Shown here piece by piece: positions 23,427-31,896 of a stretch of 34,589 nucleotides of DNA (positions are counted from its first letter, which is position 1; each line of letters begins with the position of its first letter). The stretch lies in IMG/VR virus record IMGVR_UViG_3300025168_000300, positions 1 to 34,589 of that record; one strand, written 5' to 3'. The notes under the pieces were generated by a model, which worked only from the letters and a program-made list of their open reading frames with translations, searched no databases and was not told the origin of the DNA. Source of the DNA: a virus. Made by a program: the position numbers and the translations under genes.

Positions 23427-25844
23427 TTATAATGCACTACCCGTTATGGATAAATGTCCTGAATTATTTACTGTAAATCTAAATTTATTTCCATTAGGGG
23501 CTGTTAGTATTATTCCTTGAGAAGATGAATCTCCTGCATAAATATCTCCACTAGCACTTATACTTCCTACTACTGATAATTCTTTTTGAGGATCCATTCC
23601 TCCTATTCCTACTCTACTTCCTGTTAGTATTAAAGTATTTGTTGCACTTCCACTAAATATTTTTACTATTGATTGCTTTGTCCCATCTTTATTAATTTGT
23701 AAAACCTGTAGTGGTTTTTTAGATTCATTTGCATTATATGAAAATCTAAATTCACTATTCCAATCTGTTTTATTGAAATCATCTGCCCCATCTTTAAAAG
23801 CTAAATAACCTGCATGATTAGATGATGAACCAATCATAGAGATTTCTGGGGCTCCCTCTTTAGCTTCTAAAACAAGTCTTGGTTTACTTGCTGAAATATG
23901 TAAGTGTGCAGAAGCTGAAGGGTAAATATTATTATATTGGTCATTAAATGAATTACTTCCTGAAGGACCAATTGCTTGTGTGTCTCCTATCCCTATGGTT
24001 TTAAAAAGGGCTATATCTTTTCTAACAACCCCATGATGTACCCCATCTACTGTTACATCTGCTCCTTGTTTTATAGTGTAAGTAGAGTTGTTTTGGATTG
24101 TTATTGAATGAGGATCCGTTGTTATTGGATTATTATTTGGATCCTCAGATTGTGTTACGTTTGTAGTTGTGTGTAAAATTGTAACAAAATTTTCTGGAAC
24201 TGTTGCATTGTGTCTTATAGTTACATCGTTACCTACTCCTGCTGTCCCTGCTCCAAAACCTTTCATTAAGGTTGTTTCAGAATCTATATTTGCTTGAGCA
24301 TAAGGAATAAAATCACCTGTATCAACATCATATCTATATAATCTTTCTGCTATTGGAGTGTATTGTAAATCTACTTGGGCATCTGTATTTATTGTATAAT
24401 TTGATCCCATAGGGATTGTAAATTCTCCCGTATTATTAGTAACTATAGTATTATTAGTATTAGGAGTTATTGTTACACTACCTGTTACTGATACTTCATT
24501 ACCATGGACTCCTGCTCCTAAATTAGTTATACCACTACCATCTCCTACTAAATAACCAAAAGAACCAGTACCACTAGCACTTACATTACAACTTGCTGTT
24601 AATTGACCTTTAACGTGAAGGCTAGAATCACAATCTTCTCCTATTGTTACCTGATTTCCTATTATATTATGTCCTCCACTTGCACTTAAATTTCCACTAG
24701 CTGTAACAGATACTTGGGCAAAAAGATGTCCTGACATGTTTATCATAGTAGATTGATCATTTTCTCCTATTTGGAGAGATGAACCTGAATCTGGTAATAC
24801 TTGGTCTAAGGTTATTGATCCAACATTAGTTATATTTTGATCTCCAAAATCAGCTCCATAAGCATATAACATTCCGCTTGCACTTATTTCACCTGAAGCT
24901 GTTAAAGATCCTGAAGCTCCACTAGATGATCCTGCTAAAAATAGAGAACCAGTTATAACACTAGAGCCACTTCTATGACCTGTTACTTTAAAAGTATCTA
25001 ATGTGGACGCGAATCCTGCACTTGAAGTGTAAAAGAATTGTCCTGATTGTGAATTGTAAGTTGCTATATTTTGAAATCCTAAGGAAGCTGAAATATAACC
25101 AAATGACCCAGTTGCTCCAATTACTGTTCCACTTGCACTTATGTTTCCACTAGCTGTTATATTTCCTGATGATCCAGATATTATTACTGTTGCTTGACCA
25201 AATCTTACATTATTTGCAAAATAACCTTCATTTGCAAATAAAGTTCCATTACTTGAACTTATATTTCCTGATGCTTGTATTGTAGTAAAACTAGCAGAAG
25301 AGGCTCCACCAAATCCTATTGCTGAATTATCAATATCTATGTTTTTAATCATACCTGAACTACCAGATAACATACTAAAGGAACCAGATATAGATGTTAA
25401 ACTATTTATTGTCGCTATATTTTTATTAGAATCAAGTATTAAAGCTTTTTTTGCTTGAGCTATTCCAACAAATACCTCGTCTATAGCAAAAAGGTCTGCA
25501 TCGTCTACATTAACACTACCAACTCTAAAAAATGTGCCTGCTTCTATACTTTGGTCTGAAAGTATTTTTCCATTAGTTGATAACTCCCCATTGGCAGCAA
25601 TAGTTAATCCTGAATTTCCATATCCACCTCCAACTGTTATACTGGGGAATGCTGTTACCCCTGATATGTCTAGATAAGCAAAACTACCTGTTGTAGCTGA
25701 TATAGTTCCACTAATAGTAACAGTTCCCGTGTTAACTTCTGACATATGAACAATAGAATCAATCAGATCCCCAAATTGTGCTTGAGTTGGTCTATCTCCT
25801 GTTTGAAATGTTGCCTTTATTACTGAGGTTGGTTGTATTGCCAT
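23427..25844 (-). CDS. Tail fibre protein with DLIDS-type head and complex C-terminal region (805 aa)
   Basis: The head reads VIKATFQTGDRPTQAQFGDL, then IDS, the 'xFxTGDxPTxxQFxDLIDS' motif of phage structural proteins; the 172-aa fibre-like protein at 30330 has a related head. Residues about 45-450 are repeats (ASGNISASGTVIGATGSFGY) with a GDGSGITNL motif, a common fibre turn. The C-terminal 350 residues are less repetitive: VTITPNTNNTIVTNNTGEFT, RPRLVLEAKEGAPEISMIGS-like strands, then VGIGGMDPQKELSVVGSISA, which matches the 'VGIGTTxPxxxLxVxGxISASG' motif close to fibre tips, and a final GIILTAPNGNKFRFTVNNSG strand pair. No S74-type intramolecular chaperone motif is seen. A late-type motif lies 21 bases upstream of the ATG. 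Confidence 0.78.
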   Translation of the reverse strand: MAIQPTSVIKATFQTGDRPTQAQFGDLIDSIVHMSEVNTGTVTISGTISATTGSFAYLDISGVTAFPSITVGGGYGNSGLTIAANGELSTNGKILSDQSIEAGTFFRVGSVNVDDADLFAIDEVFVGIAQAKKALILDSNKNIATINSLTSISGSFSMLSGSSGMIKNIDIDNSAIGFGGASSASFTTIQASGNISSSNGTLFANEGYFANNVRFGQATVIISGSSGNITASGNISASGTVIGATGSFGYISASLGFQNIATYNSQSGQFFYTSSAGFASTLDTFKVTGHRSGSSVITGSLFLAGSSSGASGSLTASGEISASGMLYAYGADFGDQNITNVGSITLDQVLPDSGSSLQIGENDQSTMINMSGHLFAQVSVTASGNLSASGGHNIIGNQVTIGEDCDSSLHVKGQLTASCNVSASGTGSFGYLVGDGSGITNLGAGVHGNEVSVTGSVTITPNTNNTIVTNNTGEFTIPMGSNYTINTDAQVDLQYTPIAERLYRYDVDTGDFIPYAQANIDSETTLMKGFGAGTAGVGNDVTIRHNATVPENFVTILHTTTNVTQSEDPNNNPITTDPHSITIQNNSTYTIKQGADVTVDGVHHGVVRKDIALFKTIGIGDTQAIGPSGSNSFNDQYNNIYPSASAHLHISASKPRLVLEAKEGAPEISMIGSSSNHAGYLAFKDGADDFNKTDWNSEFRFSYNANESKKPLQVLQINKDGTKQSIVKIFSGSATNTLILTGSRVGIGGMDPQKELSVVGSISASGDIYAGDSSSQGIILTAPNGNKFRFTVNNSGHLSITGSAL

Positions 25845-25865
25845 TTTTATTGTTTATTTATCATA

Positions 25866-25874
25866 TATAAATAT
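25866..25874 (-). promoter_or_regulatory. Conserved late-type motif ATATTTATA upstream of the DLIDS-type 805-aa fibre gene
   Basis: The minus strand reads GTTATATTTATATATGATAA, 21 bases before the ATG at 25844, in the gap after the stop of the upstream fibre gene. Flank TATATGAT is shared with the copies at 15580 and 33979. Promoter role is inferred. Confidence 0.55.
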
Positions 25875-25896
25875 AACTTTTTATTCTATTATTGAG

Positions 25897-28314
25897 TTAG
25901 GCTAAAGCTGGTGTGTCATTTGTTCTTCCCTCTACAATATATTTTTCTCCGTCACTTACTATAGTAAACCTATCTCCAACTTTAGGATTTACTAATGTTA
26001 TCCTAGTTACTCCACTTCCAAAATCAGTTCTTGCCATAGTAGAATCGGTATCATCATTAGCATTATCCATTACATACCCTTGCATTATTGCGGCAGGAGC
26101 TAATAGGATATGTTCTACGGCGCTAGCCGCTATAAATCTGTAATTTACACCTTTAGAACCATCTATTGATGGTAATTGGAATGTTTGTGCTGATGCTCCT
26201 GATGGCATTAATAATACACCACTATCATTTATACTTAATTCTAAGGATGAAGCTTTTATTATTTTTTTACTTTTAAATGCTCCAGAAGCATCATATCTAA
26301 CTAATTTACTAACTTCAATAGAATCATCATCAGTTTTAACAAGTTGGTTTAAATCATTTACGCCTCCAATAAATCCATCTAATTTATTTAATTCAGCTGC
26401 TGTTGATGATACTGTTACTCCTCCTATTTGAAAACCACTAGCTGCATTTAAAGTTCCATTTGTTGTTGTTTCTGCTGCTATTGTTGCAATTCCTCCTACT
26501 GTTAAAGCTCCCCCTACTAATGCTGTTGCACTAGCTGTGAAAGGAAGTGTTACACTTACAGGTAAAGAAGGTATTTGCAAGTGTGCTCTTTCCCCTATTA
26601 CATTATATTGTACACCATTTATTTGTGAATCATCATTTAAGTTAAATCTATATCCTAAATTATTTCCTACTTGAGCTTGAACTGATTGTCCTTTTAATAA
26701 ACTTCCACTTATAGTTCCACTTGATGATATAGCGCCTGCTGCAAATGTTCCACTCATGCTTATATCTCCACTACAAGAAATATACCCAAATGAACCTGTA
26801 CCATCAACACCATCACCTCCTGGAGAAATACAATTTATACCCCCTTCAAACGAACCGGTTCCACTTGAACTAATATCTCCACTACAAGAAATAAACCCAA
26901 ATGAACTAGTACTTAAAGTATCCGCTTCAAATCCTAAACTTGCACTTACTCTACTTGCACTTACATGGCCTAATCCGGGAGTATTATTACCTACTATTAT
27001 AGATCCTGATACTGATAAAATACCTAAACCTGATTTATTATAAGTTAGTCCAGTATCACTTCCCATATTTGTACCACCATCATTAAATTGTATAAATGTG
27101 TCTGAACCGTGAGCTGTAGCAGCACCTACACTAGCTGTTACATTAGTAAGATATCTTCCATCTCCTGCAAAATAACTTGAAGAAATAGTTCCACTAGAGC
27201 TTATTGTAAATTCTAATTCATCAGATGCTGATATAAACATATATCCCATAGAACTTGATCCACTTAATATAAGATGATCCATAGAAGATGTTACACTTAT
27301 AATTTCTCCACTTGAACTTACATATCCAAACGAACTTGTACTTAAAGTATCTGCTGCAAACCCACTAGCACTTATCATACCACTAGCACTAATATCAGTA
27401 AGAACTTCCCCTGTTATAGATATATTTTCAGTAAATATATTTCCACTTGTACTTATATCTCCACTAGCTGAAATATACCCAACTGATGCTGTTGTAGTAG
27501 ATGCTATGACTATACCTCCTATAAATGAACCAGTTCCACTGGCACTTACATTACCTACTATTTCACTTGTTACTTGTAAAAATTCAAAGGAACCTGTACC
27601 TGAAGATGATATGTCTCCACTTGAACTAATATATCCAAATGAACCAGTTGCATTAGGAGATTCTATTCCTCCTTGAAACGATCCTGTTCCACTAGAACTA
27701 ACATTACTTGTTGCAATATATCCAAATGAACCTGTAGCTCCTGTTGCTACTACACCTCCTTGAAAAGAACCAGTTCCACTAGCACTAACTGATCCACTGA
27801 TTTCACCACTTACAAAGAAATGATTAAAAGATCCTGTTCCTGCTCCACTTACAAAAGTATCTACACTTACACTAACTACATCTAAAACAGAACCTGTAGT
27901 TCCTACTCCTGTTAGTTCACTTCCATCTCCTCTAAAAATAGATGCTGATATTCCCCCACTAGCTGTAATTGTAGTAAAGGGAGGTAATTCTAATTCATCA
28001 AATTTACCTACTTTTCCATATACTATTCCACTTGCACTTATTTCACCTGAAGCTGTTATATTTGCTATATGTAATTTATTCCATTCTTTTACTGTTGAAC
28101 CTAAATTATAAGTTACTGTAGCATCTGGAATTATACTTGAACTTATTTCTGCTGTTAAACTTACTGAATCTGTTGTTGCATCTCCTAATTTAATAGATCC
28201 ACTCATAGTAATATTATCAGCTACTATTAAGCTTTGAGATATTTTTAAAGATCCCGATATATTAACTATAGATCCTGAATCTGGATAAATTGTATTTACG
28301 AATAATGTACTCAT
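25897..28314 (-). CDS. Repeat-type tail fibre protein (805 aa)
   Basis: The head has SGSIKLGDATTDSVSLTAEI and VTYNLGSTVKEWNKLHIANI (about 40-90), similar to the 1011-aa fibre. Shaft repeats of the GTGSFQGGVVATGATGSFGY type run to about residue 600, with two GDGSxLTxV turns. Near 620-640 lies VSSTAAELNKLDGF, a recurrent 'TATAAELNKLDG' fibre motif. The tip (about 700-805) shows QTFQLPSIDGSKGVNYRFIA and, near the end, VGDRFTIVSDGEKYIVEGRT, related to the tip of the 1011-aa fibre by the pattern 'F/YxLPxxxKGxxYxFIA....G....ISDGxxxxI'. Two fibres with related heads and tips but different shafts suggest a duplicated fibre pair. It begins 16 bases after the stop of the Cys-rich 658-aa gene. Confidence 0.8.
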   Translation of the reverse strand: MSTLFVNTIYPDSGSIVNISGSLKISQSLIVADNITMSGSIKLGDATTDSVSLTAEISSSIIPDATVTYNLGSTVKEWNKLHIANITASGEISASGIVYGKVGKFDELELPPFTTITASGGISASIFRGDGSELTGVGTTGSVLDVVSVSVDTFVSGAGTGSFNHFFVSGEISGSVSASGTGSFQGGVVATGATGSFGYIATSNVSSSGTGSFQGGIESPNATGSFGYISSSGDISSSGTGSFEFLQVTSEIVGNVSASGTGSFIGGIVIASTTTASVGYISASGDISTSGNIFTENISITGEVLTDISASGMISASGFAADTLSTSSFGYVSSSGEIISVTSSMDHLILSGSSSMGYMFISASDELEFTISSSGTISSSYFAGDGRYLTNVTASVGAATAHGSDTFIQFNDGGTNMGSDTGLTYNKSGLGILSVSGSIIVGNNTPGLGHVSASRVSASLGFEADTLSTSSFGFISCSGDISSSGTGSFEGGINCISPGGDGVDGTGSFGYISCSGDISMSGTFAAGAISSSGTISGSLLKGQSVQAQVGNNLGYRFNLNDDSQINGVQYNVIGERAHLQIPSLPVSVTLPFTASATALVGGALTVGGIATIAAETTTNGTLNAASGFQIGGVTVSSTAAELNKLDGFIGGVNDLNQLVKTDDDSIEVSKLVRYDASGAFKSKKIIKASSLELSINDSGVLLMPSGASAQTFQLPSIDGSKGVNYRFIAASAVEHILLAPAAIMQGYVMDNANDDTDSTMARTDFGSGVTRITLVNPKVGDRFTIVSDGEKYIVEGRTNDTPALA

Positions 28315-28330
28315 GTTGTATTATATTATA

Positions 28331-30307
28331 TTAATAACTATAACTTGTTCCTGTTCCACTTGTTCCTGTTCCACTAGAACTTCTTCTAACAGTTTGGGTT
28401 CCTCCTGTTGTTTGAGTTCCTCCTGTTGTTTGAGTTCCTCCTGTTGTTTGAGGTGTTACTGTTGTTTGAGTTCCTCCTGTTGATGACATTTGTGAGTTAA
28501 GCATCAAACTTCCGTCTGGCATATAATGGTACCCAGGTGGGGCCGTTTGTGAACTTGTTATTTCTTCTATTTTTGGTTTTTTTATGTTGATTACTTTATT
28601 ACAAGGGTGATATCTTTTTGTAAAATGTGCTTTTTTATTATTCCCTATACCTAACATTAATGAAGGTTTTAAAGTTAAAGATGTTCCAAAAGCAACGGGT
28701 CCTGTAGGGGAAGAGGGGGTTGATTCTGCTTTATAAGCCCCATTAGGGAGAATGTGATAATTTCCTACAAAAAATTTATTATTAGGTAATAAAAATTGAT
28801 TGCCATTAGTATGGAATCCTTTTTGCATAATTCCTGGATAACAATTTCTAAAAGTATCTCCTGCATATATTAATAATTCTTTAGGAGCCCAACTAACACA
28901 ATAATATTGGCTTCTTATTTGTGCATTCCATTTTGAACAATTGTTATTTTTGTTAAAAATACAATTTACACATTTTTGACCCCCATCTGTAGGTAACTTG
29001 TATGATGATGGTAAAGTTGACATTAATGCTTGGTTTGTATCTTTATATGTTCTATCACCATTTCTATAAGAAAGAATAGTATTACTAAATTCTGTAGGGA
29101 TAGTTAAAGGTGCATTTCCTTTTACTTTTTTACCCAAAAGAGCTACAGCAATACCGGTGTTGCTATTATTTGCAGGTAAATATTTCATTTTAAAGGTATA
29201 ATAAGGCCCTTTATAAACTTCTCCTGTAGTTGAAAGTACAAATTTCTGTGATTTTGATAATCTTTGTCTTACTTGTGATTTTGGTTTTTTAATTTCATTT
29301 TCATAAGTATTAGTACTTCCCTTTTTTGATTTTAGTTTAGGTTTAGATAAATCATCAGGTCTATCATCTAATTTAGTTTTTACTATTATTTTATCCCTCT
29401 TTATTGGTACTAAAGGTCTTTCTCTTTCATCACTATTATAATTAGTATCTAAATTATCTGAAATCTTAAAATCCTGATAATCAACTGTTCCCCCTACGGG
29501 GGCATAATGGCAGGCTCCATTATTTACTGTAGCTTTAGGGTTATGATTTAAGGCAGAAGGATCTGTACAACCAAAATAACCACATGAACCATCATCTAAA
29601 TTTGCTCTTGTATTATAATTATATGCTGTTGGATCCATACATCCTTCAACTGTTACCATACATGAACCATCATCTACTACTGCTTTAGGGTTAAAATTTC
29701 TAGAATTAGGATTTGTACATCCTGTTTTTATTTGGAAATTAATTCCATCTATAACTCTTAAGGTTGCTCCTTCTTTAATTCTTAAACTACCTGTTTTATT
29801 AGACCCCTCACTTCCTGTAGTTATTCTTATAGGACCCTCTATTTTAGGAGATGGATTTATTTTAGATGTTTCTAATCCTTTTCTCTTAATAATATAACGT
29901 TTTTCTTCTCCATCTTGTCCTGGTAATACAATTTTATTTGCACGATTATCATCTTCTGATATAACATTATCTATTTTTGAAGATGTAAAAGTTGTAGTAT
30001 CAAATTCATATAGGGGATTTTCAAGATCAAAAGAAGTTTCTAAATTAATCCCACAAGTAAAAGCAGCGCTTCCTGATAGAAGAAATTTTGAACCTGAGTA
30101 TAAGACAGGAGAGGAAGTTGATGTTCTTTCAGAAGAACTAATTGCTAAAGTTGTTGTTGCTCCTAGTCGCTCATAACTTATATAATCCTCTCTATTACCT
30201 TTAAATAAAGGATTATAAATAGACATTGGTATTTGTTTCCCTTTATCATCAAGATATGATGATTTTTCTGATGGAATTACTGGTTTAGGTTGTGTATAAT
30301 CGGCCAC
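28331..30307 (-). CDS. Cys-rich structural protein with GCxDPxAxNY repeats and HiPIP-like Cys motif (658 aa)
   Basis: The start is GTG at 30307, giving (M)ADYTQPKPVIPSEKSS; the next ATG would remove 27 residues. Residues 196-266 hold three tandem repeats: GCTNPNSRNFNPKAVVDDGS-C, GCMDPTAYNYNTRANLDDGS-C and GCTDPSALNHNPKATVNNGA-C. This motif is known from Bacteroidota secreted and cell-surface proteins and some marine phage proteins. Residues 446-470 have C-x2-C-x7-C-x12-C followed by VSW, resembling the Fe-S ligand pattern of high-potential iron-sulfur proteins with a shorter second gap. Later come FFVGNYHILPNGAY and PPGYHYMPDGSLML, turns found in phage tail proteins. The C-terminal 40 residues are TTGGTQ repeats and end TSYSY. 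Located between neck and fibre genes, it is probably a virion protein; ligand binding and function are inference. Confidence 0.65.
   Translation of the reverse strand: MADYTQPKPVIPSEKSSYLDDKGKQIPMSIYNPLFKGNREDYISYERLGATTTLAISSSERTSTSSPVLYSGSKFLLSGSAAFTCGINLETSFDLENPLYEFDTTTFTSSKIDNVISEDDNRANKIVLPGQDGEEKRYIIKRKGLETSKINPSPKIEGPIRITTGSEGSNKTGSLRIKEGATLRVIDGINFQIKTGCTNPNSRNFNPKAVVDDGSCMVTVEGCMDPTAYNYNTRANLDDGSCGYFGCTDPSALNHNPKATVNNGACHYAPVGGTVDYQDFKISDNLDTNYNSDERERPLVPIKRDKIIVKTKLDDRPDDLSKPKLKSKKGSTNTYENEIKKPKSQVRQRLSKSQKFVLSTTGEVYKGPYYTFKMKYLPANNSNTGIAVALLGKKVKGNAPLTIPTEFSNTILSYRNGDRTYKDTNQALMSTLPSSYKLPTDGGQKCVNCIFNKNNNCSKWNAQIRSQYYCVSWAPKELLIYAGDTFRNCYPGIMQKGFHTNGNQFLLPNNKFFVGNYHILPNGAYKAESTPSSPTGPVAFGTSLTLKPSLMLGIGNNKKAHFTKRYHPCNKVINIKKPKIEEITSSQTAPPGYHYMPDGSLMLNSQMSSTGGTQTTVTPQTTGGTQTTGGTQTTGGTQTVRRSSSGTGTSGTGTSYSY
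28398..28487 (-). repeat. Tandem 18-bp repeat, five units, encoding TTGGTQ
   Basis: Plus-strand unit gttcctcctgttgtttga is perfect at 28398, 28416 and 28434, degenerate at 28452, and partial at 28470. Unit length is a multiple of three, so copy-number change keeps the frame. A pair of 15-base units (gttcctgttccactt type) lies just beyond it at about 28349. Confidence 0.85.
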
Positions 30308-30329
30308 TTTTGTTTTTTTATTAAATTAA

Positions 30330-30848
30330 TTAACCGGTAAATACCATTAAATATTTAGAAGTTCCAGAAGCACTTGATCCTGATAACCATAATGCTCCAG
30401 TTATAGATGTTTCTGTTGTTGGTAATCCTTTTAATACTGAATTACCTTCTCCACTTATATACCCACTTGCACTTATATTTCCTGTTACATCTAAGGAACT
30501 TAAAGTACCTAATGACGTTATATGAGGTTGTGCAACTGTTGATAAAGTACCTGCTACTGATCCAAAAGAACCTGTTGATTCTATAGCGTTTATCCCTCCT
30601 GTAAATGAACCTGTTCCACTAGCACTTATATCTCCACTAGCAGATATCATTCCAAAAGATCCTGTTCCATTATATGCTCCTGCATCTATGCCTCCTTCAA
30701 ATGAGCCTGTTCCTTGTAAATTAAGACTGCCTGTATTAGCAACATCTAATATTATAGGACTATCTATTAAGTCTGCATAATTTCCTCCTGTAGGTATATC
30801 TCCTGTTTCAAAGTATCCTTTTAATGTTGTTCTTGTTTGTTTTGCCAT
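30330..30848 (-). CDS. Short fibre-like protein with DLIDS-type head (172 aa)
   Basis: The head TTLKGYFETGDIPTGGNYAD, then LIDS, parallels the head of the 805-aa fibre at 23427-25844 (ATFQTGDRPTQAQFGDLIDS). The shaft consists of about five units such as GTGSFEGGIDAGAYNGTGSF and GMISASGDISASGTGSFTGG. The C-terminus TSITGALWLSGSSASGTSKY, then LMVFTG, is short and non-repetitive. It is the first fibre-type gene after the neck block and lies 4 bases downstream of the gp15-like gene, so it is read from the same mRNA. It may be a short tail fibre, a whisker-like neck fibre, or an adaptor; the sequence does not decide between these. Confidence 0.72.
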   Translation of the reverse strand: MAKQTRTTLKGYFETGDIPTGGNYADLIDSPIILDVANTGSLNLQGTGSFEGGIDAGAYNGTGSFGMISASGDISASGTGSFTGGINAIESTGSFGSVAGTLSTVAQPHITSLGTLSSLDVTGNISASGYISGEGNSVLKGLPTTETSITGALWLSGSSASGTSKYLMVFTG

Positions 30849-30852
30849 TTTA

Positions 30853-31896
30853 TTATCCTATTTGTTGATGTCCTATTTTATCATAACCAATACCTGATCC
30901 TTCATCTCCTACTTTATTTATTTTGTGTCTTTTTCTATCATTTTGAACACCATCTCCCGTTGTTTCTGTAAAATAAGTTGATATTGATTTTGAGAATGTT
31001 TTTTTAGGGTATTGTTTTAATAATGCTCCCATAGCCTCAGGAACAATATATCCTTGTAAAACCATATCAAAATCCGTCTTTACTATTCTATTTTCTCCTT
31101 GAGGAGTTTCTACACTACTATTAAAAGAATCAATTCTTGCATTAAATTTAAATCTTTCTGGATCTCCCCAATAAGAATCTGAAGCATAATTTATAGCTTC
31201 AGTAATTTTATTCATATCTGCTATAAATGATGTCCATATAGTGAAAGTATACCCTAATTTAACATAATCCGGTATTACTACATTATAAATTTCTTTTTGA
31301 GGTATTCTACCTTGTAATACTGAGAAATTATCATATTGGTTTCTTTTTGAGTATTGTTTTTGAACGGCATATTGTAATTGAGGATTATTAGCATCCATTT
31401 TATTACCTAAATCTCTTCGTTTTTCAATGCTATTTCTTTTAAACATAATAAGGGGAGTTTGTATCTTTCCTTCCTTATCTCTATAATGACCATCTCGTTG
31501 AACAGATTTCCATCTTTCAGGAGAACCATAAACTAAAGGAACATCTACTCTTAAACCATTTTTTACTATTGAAGGTTGAATAACATTATTAAAATAATAA
31601 GCTATAGCTTCATCATGGTCTTGTAAACTAATTGTTATATCTTTTACATTATCATCATCTCTACGTGTAACATTAGCTCTATTGACTTTATCTTTTAATA
31701 ATCCTGGAGGTTTATTATCAGGGACTAATCCTTTTATTGGAAAATCTATTTTTTCTACATTAGAAGATTCTCTTGAATAATCTGATCCTTTTTTTACTTT
31801 TTCCTCAAGTGAAGGTAAATCATAAGCAGGAGCAGACATATTTTTTCTTAGAAGCTCATTTTGTCTAGAAGGTATAGGTCTTTTAAAATCTGTCAT
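30853..31896 (-). CDS. gp15: gp15-like tail completion / sheath stabiliser protein (347 aa)
   Basis: In T4, gp15 caps the head-proximal end of the tail and binds the neck. The match is by pattern: residues about 105-135 (IQPSIVKNGLRVDVPLVYGS, then PERWKSVQRDG) align with the T4 region around IRVPITYASKEHFMMKL. Residues about 205-290 (YVKLGYTFTIWTSFIADMNK, ITEAINYA, then FKFNARIDSF and IVKTDFDMVLQGYIVPEA) align with the T4 region from YELSIFTRYEDDMFQIVEQI to LTFEVNGWMYPP. It is longer than T4 gp15 (272 residues), with a disordered N-terminus of about 90 residues. Gene order 13-14-15 supports the call. The start codon overlaps the gp14-like stop by one base (TAATG). Confidence 0.7.
   Translation of the reverse strand: MTDFKRPIPSRQNELLRKNMSAPAYDLPSLEEKVKKGSDYSRESSNVEKIDFPIKGLVPDNKPPGLLKDKVNRANVTRRDDDNVKDITISLQDHDEAIAYYFNNVIQPSIVKNGLRVDVPLVYGSPERWKSVQRDGHYRDKEGKIQTPLIMFKRNSIEKRRDLGNKMDANNPQLQYAVQKQYSKRNQYDNFSVLQGRIPQKEIYNVVIPDYVKLGYTFTIWTSFIADMNKITEAINYASDSYWGDPERFKFNARIDSFNSSVETPQGENRIVKTDFDMVLQGYIVPEAMGALLKQYPKKTFSKSISTYFTETTGDGVQNDRKRHKINKVGDEGSGIGYDKIGHQQIG

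Noticed and set aside
23427-28314. Two adjacent fibre genes of identical length (805 aa) as a tandem duplication
   Set aside because: Heads, tips and most shaft positions differ; equal length appears to be coincidence.
16004-30848. Repeats as a CRISPR array
   Set aside because: Repeats are imperfect, in frame, and encode Ser/Gly fibre shafts; there are no uniform spacers or cas genes.
16004-30848. Diversity-generating retroelement acting on fibre tips
   Set aside because: No reverse transcriptase, template repeat or A-biased variable repeat is visible; repeat differences are not restricted to adenine positions.
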